From positions 78,862-142,861 of IMG/VR virus record IMGVR_UViG_3300028840_005764: a stretch of DNA of 64,000 nt; one strand, given 5' to 3'. The notes beneath the pieces were generated by a model. That model was given only the letters and a program-made list of their open reading frames with translations. It did not search any database and had not been told where the DNA came from. This document shows, piece by piece, positions 30,758 to 39,200 of the stretch. How positions within the stretch are numbered: the first letter of the stretch is position 1; each line of letters opens with the position of its first letter. The stretch comes from a virus. Position numbers and translations under genes: made by a program.

Positions 30758-31747
30758 GGTCGATCTCCTTTAGCCCTCAACGAGGCTGGTTTAGCTTACC
30801 AAACAGCTATTCTAAAGCCTTATTCAACAATGTCAACAAAAAAAGTGTAAATAAAACCACAACAAGTTCCTATCACCGTTTATCCCGTAGTATACAAAGT
30901 ATACTACATCGGATATCTCACCTCTAATCTAGCCCACCGCACGGCTAAAAACGCGCCCGCCCGCAGCCAGCCACCAGCCCCGCGCTGTTCCCCCACCAAA
31001 TAGTTCCAACTACCACGACTATCACTGCTGTACTCCCCACTACCCACTACCGTAGTACAGTACCCTGTACTGATATGTACTCGTTTTGAGGGTTTCGTTG
31101 TTTCCCTTTATATATTCTTTGTGCATTATGCGGTGTGCGGCTTTTCACGTGTGTTGTGTTGTGTGTCGGTCGTGTGGGTGTACGTCAGTGGCCACAGGCT
31201 CACAGTTTACAAGTTTACACAGTGGTTGTGGGGTGGGTGTGGGACGTGGTTAAACACCCCAAAACACCTGCCGCCACACCTCATCGAGGCCGTCAACCCC
31301 CAATTTTGACGTTTTTTCTGTCGCCGTTGAACCTCCTGTGTCGAGAGACACCACCCCGTTTCTATAGTACGTAGTACTACGGGAAAACTTTGGTGACTTT
31401 CACAGCCCCGCATAGGGCTGTAGCACCTGCACCTCAGGCTAAAAGTGTTTTAGCCGCAGCTAAGGCTAACTCAGCCTTGCACAGGTTTAGCCACACGTTA
31501 TGCTAGTGTCTCGTTTTGACGCTTTCACACCTCCGGCTTAGGCACCAGCCCATCACTAGGCTAACGCCGAGTTAGTGTATCACTTTGGTACAGGGTTGAT
31601 CCCGGGCTCAGCCCCGATAAAGCCCTACGTCATCAGCCACACCTTAGGCTAAAAGCTCCTTGACTTTGACGGTTTTGTACCTTGCCTTTAGAGACACCTC
31701 CAAATATTTCGACCTCGGTTTTCAGCCTCGCTCTTGCACCTGGCCCC
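30758..31747. other. Gene-free 1 kb region rich in palindromes and TAGCC half-sites
   Basis: Contains an AT-rich tract resembling 25920 (about 30830-30870), a 21 bp near-palindrome GTAGTATAC-AAA-GTATACTAC at 30887-30907, GTAC-rich inverted repeats near 31050-31071 and 31366-31381, and many TAGCC/GGCTA half-sites. A plus-strand frame at 31121-31309 exists but has no ribosome site. I see no gene here; it looks regulatory. Confidence 0.55.
30887..30907. promoter_or_regulatory. Perfect 9 bp operator-like palindrome
   Basis: GTAGTATAC (30887-30895), AAA, GTATACTAC (30899-30907). Symmetry and position in a control region suggest a repressor operator; no binding protein is identified. Confidence 0.5.
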
Positions 31748-32245
31748 CTACGGCATGCACACCCAGACCGGGGTGCTGCTGGTGCCCGCCACCCGCGTGA
31801 CCGACGAGAACACCTCGCACAGCTCAGCCTCGATCTCTGACGGTCTCAGGTCCGCCTTTCGAGGGCTCTGTGGGTAGTTGCACACCACGGATCCGTCCCA
31901 CGTGCAGGCGTCGAACAGCTCACGGATCGTGATGCGCAGCATGGTGCGCGAGCTCAGTACGTTGAGCACGTTGCTGGCATACACCAGGGTGTATGTGCGG
32001 CTGAGCGCTCGGGTGTCGTGCACGCCTGGCCTGACGTTCTCCCCGAAGTCGTAGGCTGTGACGTCCAGGCCCCTGGCCCTTAGCATCTGCGCGTGTTGCG
32101 CCGTGGTCCCGGATCCGAAGTCTAGGATTGTGTCCTCGGGCCTGGCGATCTCCAGCACCATGCGTGGGACGATGGCCTTGGCACCCACGGCACCTGCGCC
32201 CCGGCTTGTGGCGTTAGCCACCTTGACATCAGCGGTCGAATACAT
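31748..32245 (-). CDS. SAM-dependent methyltransferase-like protein
   Basis: 165 residues. TILDFGSGTTAQHAQML matches the GxGxG SAM-binding loop of class I methyltransferases, LDVTAYDFGEN the acidic strand 2 end, and YASNVLNVL the strand 4 region. Substrate unknown; phage examples modify DNA or RNA bases. Shorter than most methyltransferases, so it may be minimal or truncated. Confidence 0.65.
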   Translation of the reverse strand: MYSTADVKVANATSRGAGAVGAKAIVPRMVLEIARPEDTILDFGSGTTAQHAQMLRARGLDVTAYDFGENVRPGVHDTRALSRTYTLVYASNVLNVLSSRTMLRITIRELFDACTWDGSVVCNYPQSPRKADLRPSEIEAELCEVFSSVTRVAGTSSTPVWVCMP

Positions 32246-32284
32246 GGAAACACCTCCACATCTTTTGACGGTTTTTGACCGGCC

Positions 32285-32512
32285 TTAGCGCACCACGCCA
32301 CAGGCGCACCCCGTGCACCCACACAGGGCGCGCCGCACACGGCGCACACGGCGGCGCATGGCCCCGTCCCCGTTGTCTGCCAGGTGGCAAACGTAGGTCC
32401 ACACGTCACACCCCAACGCCTGTGCGTGTGAGGCCACGGTCTGTGGCACGCGCACCCGGGTCTCGGTGCCGTGGAATGAATTCGACAGGGTCACGGTGGT
32501 GGTCTTGCTCAT
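32285..32512 (-). CDS. Small basic protein with cysteine-rich tail
   Basis: 75 residues; arginine-rich middle (RRRVRRVRRALCG) and a tail of closely spaced cysteines (CGCTGCACG). Could bind nucleic acid and metal. Not recognised. Confidence 0.5.
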   Translation of the reverse strand: MSKTTTVTLSNSFHGTETRVRVPQTVASHAQALGCDVWTYVCHLADNGDGAMRRRVRRVRRALCGCTGCACGVVR

Positions 32513-32610
32513 GTTCGCGCTCCTCTTTTTGACGGTCCCCAGCCCGCCGTTAGGGGTGGAGCCGGGCTGTTCTGTGGCACAACCCGGTGGAAGCCTAGGG
32601 GCAGGCTAAT

Positions 32611-33132
32611 CTAGCCTACGGCCTTGGTCAGCACCTCGGCACCCGCCCGCACCACGAGGTCCTCCACGCGCTCGACCTCCGCACTTTTGACGGATATGGA
32701 CCCGCGCTTGTGCTGCGGCGGGAGCTTTGACGTCACCTCGCGATCGAAGCGCTCCATGGCATCGGTCACGCCCTCCTGCTCCAGGACAGCGTTGCGCGCC
32801 TTGGTCCCCTGCTTGCCGATTTTGATGGCCTCAGGGATCGCCTCTGCGAGGTAGCGCAGGGCGTCGTCACGCGTGATCCCCATGCGACGGATGAGGAGCG
32901 CACACACGATCGTGAAGGGGATCGACGTGGTGGGCTTGGCGTCGGGCACATCACGGCCCTTGGCGAACTCCCCGCACACGTGCACGTGAAAGTCAAAGGA
33001 GTGCGCGCCCGTTTCGAGGGCATCGCGTGCGCCGTTTACCGTGTCTTTGCTCCCCCCATCTGTGAGGATCTTCGCCAGGGCGACGATCTGAGTGGAGGTG
33101 AGGTCCGCGATCTTGGTGGTGTTCTTGGCCAT
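32611..33132 (-). CDS. Hypothetical protein
   Basis: 173 residues from ATG 33132 (MAKNTTKIADLTSTQ). Helical repeats (PFTIVCALLIRRMGI, TRDDALRYLAEAIPEAIK) and a basic C-terminus. Its stop TAG lies in a GGCTA/TAGCC hairpin. Not recognised. Confidence 0.6.
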   Translation of the reverse strand: MAKNTTKIADLTSTQIVALAKILTDGGSKDTVNGARDALETGAHSFDFHVHVCGEFAKGRDVPDAKPTTSIPFTIVCALLIRRMGITRDDALRYLAEAIPEAIKIGKQGTKARNAVLEQEGVTDAMERFDREVTSKLPPQHKRGSISVKSAEVERVEDLVVRAGAEVLTKAVG

Positions 33133-33223
33133 GGTACGCGCTCCCGTTTTGATGGGTGCCCATCTCCCCGTTAGGGCATGGTGAGGGGTTGTTCTTGGGC
33201 ACAACCCCACAAAGCCCGGGACT

Positions 33224-34030
33224 CTACTCGCTCGCGCTCAGCGCGGCGCTCAGCTTCGCCTTGCGTGCACCATGCGCAGGGAAGCCCACGATCCCCTTGC
33301 GCTGGCGTTGACAGAGCTTGCACGTGGCACACGTGATATCATCGCGCACCGCAGCAGGACACACGCCCACGGTGCGGCCCGCAGGGGTTTTGACGGGTTT
33401 GTCGGTGCCCATAGGGAGCACGCAGACCACGGGCGCGATCTCAAGTTCGGCCAGTGCGTCCACTTCTGCCAGGTTATCCGCGCTCAGGTTTACCGTGAAT
33501 CCGCTTTCATTCATTGCCTGGATCACGGCCCTATTGTGCGCCGCATTTTCCTTGCCCGTTTCTCCCAATACGTCGTGATGCGTATACGTGAACCCCCCGC
33601 GGTTTGCGCCCACGGAATTTGCCTGGCACAACATGGCAGCAGACTCTGCGCAGATGCGATCGGGGTTGTCTTGCTCGGGGCGCAGATCTCCTAGTTCATT
33701 GTGTCGCCAGATCGTGACGCTATCCGGATCCATCTCTGCCACGGATTGGCAGAAATTTGACCAATTTGAGACGCTGTTATAGGCGCTGGCGTCGACGCGG
33801 TCCCAATGAAATCTACAGTTTCCCCCCTCCCCGTAACAACCCCCCGATCCACGGAGCGGGCAGACGATCGGGCAAGTGGAACGGCTCGAACGGCTCACCG
33901 GGATCTCACCGGTTTTGATATTCTTTGAGACGTGGGTTAGTTGGTGCGTTGTCGGGCTCGCATTGCGTTTGGCGACGGTGAGAAGTGCGAGGAAAAGAGC
34001 GGCGATCGTGTTCTTGATCTCTGTCATCAT
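33224..34030 (-). CDS. Phage protein with TCPxxCPL...GGCY motif
   Basis: 268 residues. The N-terminal TCPIVCPLRGSGGCYGEGGN followed by HWDRVD resembles a conserved phage family of unknown function with a cysteine cluster that may bind a metal or Fe-S cluster. Later cysteines (CATCKLCQRQR) form a second cluster. Weak N-terminal hydrophobic segment. Function unknown. Confidence 0.6.
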   Translation of the reverse strand: MMTEIKNTIAALFLALLTVAKRNASPTTHQLTHVSKNIKTGEIPVSRSSRSTCPIVCPLRGSGGCYGEGGNCRFHWDRVDASAYNSVSNWSNFCQSVAEMDPDSVTIWRHNELGDLRPEQDNPDRICAESAAMLCQANSVGANRGGFTYTHHDVLGETGKENAAHNRAVIQAMNESGFTVNLSADNLAEVDALAELEIAPVVCVLPMGTDKPVKTPAGRTVGVCPAAVRDDITCATCKLCQRQRKGIVGFPAHGARKAKLSAALSASE

Positions 34031-34096
34031 GGCTTGATCCCTTCTGACGTCTTATGAAAACTTGGTGTGTTTTCTGCGCCCGTTTGCGTGTCTTGT

Positions 34097-34657
34097 TTAG
34101 AACGTTCCCCGGTAGTTTCCAGCGCCATCCCAGAACAAGCGCGATCCGTCGGGCGCGATCGTTCCCTCGTCGTCAAAGTGCCAACCGTCGACGCTGGCGA
34201 TCGTTGCGGCAAGCTTGCCGATCGCGTTTTCTGTTTCGGTGTAGTGACATTGCGCGTAGTAGAGACGATCGCCCATGGTTTCGCACGTGCTGTCATCATA
34301 TGGCACGTGGATCGGTGCGTGCGCCGCTTTCTCGTCGAGACGATCTGCCATTGTCCCGAAGATCGGCGCGATCGTCGCGTTGTCTTGCGTCGCCAGCGCT
34401 TCCTGAATTTGGCCACTATGATCGCGCCGATCGGCGCGATCCTTGCGCTGGCGCGCTTCTGATTTGTACCATCGATCGTCTTTGTTGAGCTTGCGCGCGT
34501 GCTTCGGAGTGCGATCGATCGCGTTCGGCGCCACGGACTCGAACAACTTGCGATCGCGCTTTGCTGCGTTGCGTGTTGCTGTTCTGCGCGTTGCGCGCTT
34601 GCGGTTCTTTGGTGCGCTTGTGGCCAGTGTTGCGAGTGTTGCGAGTGTTGCGAGCAT
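34097..34657 (-). CDS. Basic protein with LAT repeats
   Basis: 186 residues from ATG 34657. Opens with LATLATLATLATSA from a 9 bp tandem repeat (34620-34655) then a very basic arginine/lysine stretch. The C-terminal half (DRLYYAQCHYTETENAIG) is globular. DNA-binding is possible. Not recognised. Confidence 0.55.
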   Translation of the reverse strand: MLATLATLATLATSAPKNRKRATRRTATRNAAKRDRKLFESVAPNAIDRTPKHARKLNKDDRWYKSEARQRKDRADRRDHSGQIQEALATQDNATIAPIFGTMADRLDEKAAHAPIHVPYDDSTCETMGDRLYYAQCHYTETENAIGKLAATIASVDGWHFDDEGTIAPDGSRLFWDGAGNYRGTF

Positions 34658-34689
34658 CGTGTTTCCCTCGTGTTTCGTGGTTTCTCGTT

Positions 34690-35010
34690 TCAATCCAAGA
34701 TCGGGCAATGGCAAATTGCGGTTCTGTCTTCGCGCTTTGCGGGTGCGCTGTTGAGTTCAACAAAGAGGCTTGCGTGATAGGCCTCAAGTTCGGTTTTGAT
34801 GCGCTCGCACCTTGCCACGGCGATCGGGTAGAGACGATCGCAAGCTGCGAGCGTGCGCGCTTGGCACGCTTCGGGTGCCCAGTATGCATGCCAAGCGGCG
34901 ATCGTTTCGGGTGCTACTTGTACTGTGTGCGCAAGTGGCAAGCGCTTGTGATTGGCGATCATGCTGGCGACGGCAAGAGCGGCGGAGATACAAAGCAAGA
35001 TCGTGATCAT
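34690..35010 (-). CDS. Small membrane or secreted protein
   Basis: 106 residues with an N-terminal hydrophobic segment (ITILLCISAALAVASMIA) and several cysteines (EACQARTLAACDR). Either a signal peptide or a membrane anchor. Function unknown. Confidence 0.6.
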   Translation of the reverse strand: MITILLCISAALAVASMIANHKRLPLAHTVQVAPETIAAWHAYWAPEACQARTLAACDRLYPIAVARCERIKTELEAYHASLFVELNSAPAKREDRTAICHCPILD

Positions 35011-35313
35011 GTGGTTTCCCTCGTGTTGATATCTCTTTATATCACGCTTTAGAGCGTGATTAGATATTTTTTTAATAACGTATTGATATCATTGAAATCT
35101 TAGCTCTTGTCTAGGCTAGTATTTCGTGTTGTGTGTGCATATGTCACATTAGCCTACATGCAAGCTAAGTTATTGAATTCATTGACTAAGCAATGTGATC
35201 TCATTACCCTATAACTTCACATAAAAGACCTATAACTATCGGCACAACTTATTGTTATTATTATACAATCTCGACCATAGGCAAAAAAACGGTTTTCGAT
35301 TGTGTTTTTCCAA

Positions 35314-35331
35314 TGTCCTACATGTAGGACA
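35314..35331. promoter_or_regulatory. Perfect 18 bp palindrome, operator-like
   Basis: TGTCCTACATGTAGGACA is fully symmetric. A related half-site TTGTCCTACAT lies at 35382-35392. Dimeric repressor binding is the simplest reading. Confidence 0.55.
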
Positions 35332-35627
35332 AGGTATACAAATGGGGGTGGATGTAGTATGGCGGGCGCGCCCCTACTACCTTGTCCTACATCTAGTTTG
35401 TGGTGCTCGTTTCACTTGTTTTGGTATAATACTTGCTAGAAAAGTGAGACAATACCTACATTTGTTTACACACATAATTATATATAACTTATGCATAATT
35501 TATATATCATTGTACCTATGGCACCATATATATATGTCGTGCTGAGAGCTCCTAGGATGCTCTCTAACGAACGAAAAAATCGGAGATATCAGCCTATGGA
35601 TAGGCTTGCGATCGTCCAATACAGAGG

Positions 35628-35649
35628 AAATGTGATCTAAATCACATTT
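35628..35649. promoter_or_regulatory. CRP-type binding site
   Basis: AAATGTGATCTAAATCACAT plus TT matches the E. coli CRP consensus in all but one central base; TGTGA and TCACA half-sites are exact. A host CRP or homologue could bind. Confidence 0.6.
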
Positions 35650-35857
35650 TAAAATATATCTTATCACTGCCTCAAAACGAGACGATCACTAGTGTGTCAA
35701 ATTGCGACAGTGCATAGCTTATCGCTAGGCTACCCAAGCCGAGACCTAGGCTAGTCTAGCAAGTATCGTGCCAAGCAGTGATATTGAGATAACAACTTAC
35801 ACATGAATACATATCAATACATTTACATACATAAGAGCATATCTTCACACATATGGT

Positions 35858-36000
35858 TACAATTGAACACAAAAGAGCATAATTGCATACAAAAGCATAC
35901 TTATACGCATAACTACGCATATAAAACTACAATTACATACAATCTCTTACTTGTATCTACAATTGAACACAAAAACGCATAAATACATACAAAAGAACAC
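35858..36000. repeat. Direct repeats spaced exactly 100 bp
   Basis: Two 43 bp copies (35858-35900 and 35958-36000) begin with TACAATTGAACACAAAA and match at about 37 of 43 positions; between and around them CATAC words recur every 10-11 bp. Confidence 0.75.
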
Positions 36001-36284
36001 ATTGCAGCATATGAACACACAATCGCGCACACACGCGCACTTGTGGCGCATCTAACCTACACGTAGGCTAAAGTAGGATAACGCAAGGCTAAATAGCTTA
36101 TCACTAGGCTAGCAATAATCGTGCCATCATCTTAGCTTGGCGCGTGGCTAATTTTCACCGTATCTTATCATAGAAAACTGGCCAGATGTTATGTTGGCAC
36201 GATTCTCGCAATGTTAGGTGCCGGAATATTTTGGGGTCATATTTTTGATGCCCTAGCCCACCCCCCGGCTACCACAGCCTACCG

Positions 36285-36402
36285 GTGAGCTAATCATAGA
36301 CATCAGTGAGCTAATACAGTATTGAGAGCTAATCATAGACACCGGTGAGCTAATACCGTCATGAGTGAGCTAATTACAGACACCGGTGAGCTAATCCCAA
36401 TC
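36285..36402. repeat. Six-unit iteron array
   Basis: Units starting near 36285, 36306, 36325 (imperfect), 36345, 36365 and 36386 share GTGAGCTAAT and are spaced 20-21 bp, close to two helical turns. This is typical of iterons at origins or partition sites. Confidence 0.8.
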
Positions 36403-36663
36403 CCCTATGACCCACCAATCCCACGGCATCCACCATAGTCACAGACCCCCCGGGCCCCACCACCAATTGCCAGCCCACACAGAACTCAACAGAACTAGTA
36501 TCACGTCTGTAGAAAAAAATATTAGAGTTGGCGGGCCGCGTCCAGTCCCGTCTATCAACGTACATCCGCCACCCGGCCCCCGTCACAGGGGCTGTGGGAC
36601 TGGGCGCCCGGCGCTTACCACGCCACGCCACTCACGTTCAACAACCTGTTCTGGGAACGTTAA

Positions 36664-37080
36664 CTAAGAAAGTAGGTCACTGCGTCCAAGGACCTCAACG
36701 TCGTACACCAATTGATAAATGAATTCTCTATTTCTGGTACAGAACTGACTCCCAGCCAACATGCCCATAGACTTGATGAATGCGTTATACGTTTCTACCT
36801 CGGCAACAGCGTATAGATGTAGACGATTTGTTTCTACGCCCCACACACATTTATACAGTTCTTTGACCACGTCCCCAACCATTCTCATGGCTTGGTACAC
36901 GGCGTCTACATCACCCAGTTCCAGGGCCTCAAGTATTGTAAATACAGTAATTGTTTCTAATCCTTTTTCTGCGAAGAAATGGCGTACTAGCCACACAGGC
37001 CATTCCCTACACGGAGTGGCGTCCTTCATTATGTCATCTATACTCCAGTGCCTAATCCTTTTGGTTTTCATCTTTGGCAC
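36664..37080 (-). CDS. Hypothetical helical protein
   Basis: 138 residues, mostly helical by pattern (ILEALELGDVDAVYQAMRMVGDVV). N-terminus basic. First gene after the noncoding region. Not recognised. Confidence 0.6.
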   Translation of the reverse strand: MPKMKTKRIRHWSIDDIMKDATPCREWPVWLVRHFFAEKGLETITVFTILEALELGDVDAVYQAMRMVGDVVKELYKCVWGVETNRLHLYAVAEVETYNAFIKSMGMLAGSQFCTRNREFIYQLVYDVEVLGRSDLLS

Positions 37081-37105
37081 CTGACTTTTTATAATGGTTT
37101 TTTAT

Positions 37106-37345
37106 CTAGCCAGAGAACGTAGAGCTGCAGCCCTCACACACGTCGATGAACAACGTTGTGGACAACGGTGGATCACTGTACAGCAGATCGTCGTCAATCA
37201 GCGGGGAGCCGGGTGCCTGGCCCAAGAACGAGTCCTCGCCCCACACGTCCTCACTCAGCTCACTACAGCCGTTGTGCGTCTCAAGCGTGAACATCAACCA
37301 ATGCCTCCCACCACACACAGGACACGGTCTAAGACTTCTCATCAC
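37106..37345 (-). CDS. Zinc-ribbon protein
   Basis: 79 residues with CPVCGG near the N-terminus and CEGC near the C-terminus, an elongated ribbon. Overlaps the HD-domain gene end by 4 bp. Unknown function. Confidence 0.6.
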   Translation of the reverse strand: MMRSLRPCPVCGGRHWLMFTLETHNGCSELSEDVWGEDSFLGQAPGSPLIDDDLLYSDPPLSTTLFIDVCEGCSSTFSG

Positions 37346-37890
37346 AGACTCCTATCACCATTCAGGGTTACGAGTGCGGACACCATGATTTTTGACATTC
37401 GTTGCCAGAGTCCTTCACACAGTCCCGGGCGGTAGACAGCCGCCGTGAAGTCCGTGTGCTCCTTGCAGTACATCTTTAGCCGTGAGTCTTGGTACTTGAC
37501 GCAGGTCTCGAGGTTCGCGAGTCTGTCCCCGGCCTTCGTGATGAGAGCGGCTATGTGCACTGGGTTCCTGGCGTCACACGCAGCCAGCCGCTTACGGCTC
37601 TGGGCCTTACGCGCTCTGCGATTCGGTCCCGGTCTATCTGATACCAGGTCCACGGCGTGAGCGATTTGCCAGTCGAAGTTCTGCGCCACGTCGTCAAGCG
37701 TGGCACTCGTGTCCTCAACTATATCGTGGAGATAGCCGACAACCGAGATCATGGAGCCGTAGTGCTGGAGATGGCGCACAACGTGATCCAGGTGCTCGAC
37801 GTACGGCCGGTGGTCGTACAGCTGTGTACCATGTGCGTGGTACGCCAGGCCCCGGGCCCTTGCCACATCCACCCAGTCATAAGTTTTCAT
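37342..37890 (-). CDS. HD-domain (p)ppGpp hydrolase-like protein
   Basis: 182 residues with the HD layout of SpoT/MESH1 hydrolases: RGLAYHAHG, PYVEHLDHVV and GYLHDIVEDT (histidines and HD), then DRLANLE. No synthetase domain. It could degrade the host alarmone ppGpp or a related metabolite during infection. It overlaps a zinc-ribbon gene and shares its operon with unknown small genes. Confidence 0.75.
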   Translation of the reverse strand: MKTYDWVDVARARGLAYHAHGTQLYDHRPYVEHLDHVVRHLQHYGSMISVVGYLHDIVEDTSATLDDVAQNFDWQIAHAVDLVSDRPGPNRRARKAQSRKRLAACDARNPVHIAALITKAGDRLANLETCVKYQDSRLKMYCKEHTDFTAAVYRPGLCEGLWQRMSKIMVSALVTLNGDRSL

Positions 37891-37892
37891 GG

Positions 37893-38198
37893 TTATTCTC
37901 GTATGATGAGTTTTGAATCCGGTAGAGGAAACACTTCCGTATCCCTCTCAAGTATTTGTACATTTCCGCTTTCGACGAAACAAACGGCGAGAGATAGTTT
38001 CTTTTTTAGCCATTTATCTGTATCAAATACAGTTGTTGTTAAACCTTTTGTTCCAGGTTTACAATGATCTACACCAATTTCTTTTGGATTTATTAAAATT
38101 GCCGGCATTCTGCTGTCACCAACGTAAAAAACTTCTCCATATTCCATACTAAATAATTTTTTCTCTTTGTTTTTTGTTTTTTTTATAGTGATTTTCAT
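37893..38198 (-). CDS. Small beta-rich phage protein
   Basis: 101 residues from ATG 38198. FSMEYGEVFYVGDSRMP followed by repeated beta strands resembles the small protein at 42460 (GEVFTYP near its start). The pair may be one family of phage accessory proteins. Confidence 0.55.
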   Translation of the reverse strand: MKITIKKTKNKEKKLFSMEYGEVFYVGDSRMPAILINPKEIGVDHCKPGTKGLTTTVFDTDKWLKKKLSLAVCFVESGNVQILERDTEVFPLPDSKLIIRE

Positions 38199-38202
38199 CT
38201 TA

Positions 38203-38388
38203 TTACTCCGTTGTGTCGTACTCTTTGTACCTCTGTCTTTCGGCTTTGTTTCTATATCTTTTCCACCAGCGTCTTGCCCGAGCCACATGCGTCGAATTAC
38301 AGCCCTTCTCAGGGCAAGGGTTCTCCCATCTCGGACCGTTATCATGGTATCTCTCTGTACCCCGGCGATGATTGGGGCCCTTGCTCAT
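38203..38388 (-). CDS. Small basic protein with cysteine pair
   Basis: 61 residues; CPEKGC, then arginine-rich helix (RARRWWKRYRNKAER). Nucleic acid contact plausible. Function unknown. Confidence 0.5.
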   Translation of the reverse strand: MSKGPNHRRGTERYHDNGPRWENPCPEKGCNSTHVARARRWWKRYRNKAERQRYKEYDTTE

Positions 38389-38407
38389 TGTGCCTGCTCG
38401 TAGCTGA

Positions 38408-38734
38408 TCATTCTAGAACCTCGTGCAGCCACGCCAGCGTGTTACACAATTTGCACGGCTTGTTGGAATAGAAGTTATTGTCCCAGTCCCATACTCCGGA
38501 GACAGAATGCGCGTGCCCAGGGGCATTCTTGATGTTTGGCCTTGGTGGCCCCACCCACACCAGTGCCTCGGGCGTTCTCTTGGGACCGTGCTGGTTGCAG
38601 TACCAAGCGTCGAGAAACTCCAACACAGCCCCGCGCAGCCGTCCGTTCTCGTCGCGGAGTCTTTCGACCTCATACTCGAGACAGTCGACGCAAACGTCTC
38701 GGTCGGCCTCACATGTGCAAGCTGCTCCACCCAT
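38408..38734 (-). CDS. Cysteine-containing hypothetical protein
   Basis: 108 residues from ATG 38734. CTCEADRDVCVDCLE at the N-terminus, then a coiled-coil (RLRDENGRLRGAVLE) and CKLC at the C-terminus. Not recognised. Confidence 0.55.
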   Translation of the reverse strand: MGGAACTCEADRDVCVDCLEYEVERLRDENGRLRGAVLEFLDAWYCNQHGPKRTPEALVWVGPPRPNIKNAPGHAHSVSGVWDWDNNFYSNKPCKLCNTLAWLHEVLE

Positions 38735-38786
38735 CACACTCCTCCTCGCCGCGTAGGGCGTCCTACAAACACGCTCATTCACCTAT

Positions 38787-39008
38787 TTACTGCACCTGCT
38801 CGTCACACGCCGTGAGGCAATCACTGAGCTTGAACTCACAGCTGTTCCAGTAGTAGACGCTATTGGCATCGCGGCACGCGTCACGCTCCTCCACGCACTT
38901 TTTCTCGCACAGTTCTGTTGGCGTCATTGGCATGGGTTCGGGTACCGTGGCACACGACACAGGTAGAATTAGCGACAGTAGAGCAAGTTGGCGGCAGTGG
39001 TTATTCAT
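38787..39008 (-). CDS. Cysteine-patterned lipoprotein B
   Basis: 73 residues. Signal peptide with lipobox-like LILPVSC. Mature part has CEKKCVEERDAC and CEFKLSDCLTAC, the same C-x3-C-x6-C and C-x6-C-x3-C spacing as the lipoprotein at 19438. Likely a disulfide-stapled helical hairpin on the cell surface. Confidence 0.7.
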   Translation of the reverse strand: MNNHCRQLALLSLILPVSCATVPEPMPMTPTELCEKKCVEERDACRDANSVYYWNSCEFKLSDCLTACDEQVQ

Positions 39009-39192
39009 CGTCTTGCTGAATTTCTATAATACAACCTCCTTCATACGAATATGGTAGATGGACTTCCTCGCCAGGAGCCACCGGAATTTGTGGGGATGCG
39101 TCTTCAGCCTGTACGAAGACCGGGTGCTCAGACTCGTTTCTCAGTTTGCGGCCGTTGTTCAGCAAGCGAAATCGATCGAAGTGCATTGGCAT
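39001..39192 (-). CDS. Small beta-rich protein
   Basis: 63 residues from ATG 39192, probably beta-barrel-like (ESEHPVFVQAEDASPQIPVAP). Acidic C-terminus. The ends overlap the lipoprotein gene by 8 bp. Confidence 0.5.
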   Translation of the reverse strand: MPMHFDRFRLLNNGRKLRNESEHPVFVQAEDASPQIPVAPGEEVHLPYSYEGGCIIEIQQDDE

Positions 39193-39200
39193 TTTGTCTC

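Larger units (their letters stand above)
33912..35010. repeat. GATC-dense segment
   Basis: About 27 GATC sites by hand count in 1.1 kb (roughly six times random expectation), many as CGATCG or GCGATCGC. It overlaps coding genes, so coding pressure may contribute, but the density stops sharply at the gene-free region that follows. Confidence 0.65.
35011..36663. other. Large noncoding control/origin-like region
   Basis: 1.65 kb without a convincing gene. In order: a perfect hairpin ATCACGCT-TTAG-AGCGTGAT at 35041-35060, a 18 bp palindrome at 35314-35331 with a second half-site at 35382-35392, a CRP-type site at 35628-35649, AT-rich CATAC-rich repeats (35786-36040) and about six iterons (36285-36402). 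A minus-strand frame at 36374-36631 overlaps the last iteron and lacks a ribosome site; I do not count it as a gene. Confidence 0.6.

Noticed and set aside
31121-31309. Small plus-strand cysteine-rich frame
   Set aside because: No ribosome site, surrounded by repeats, random-looking composition.
36285-36402. CRISPR array
   Set aside because: Units are directly adjacent iterons of about 20 bp without unique spacers or cas genes.
36374-36631. 85-codon minus-strand frame over the iterons
   Set aside because: No ribosome site, odd composition, overlaps tandem repeats.
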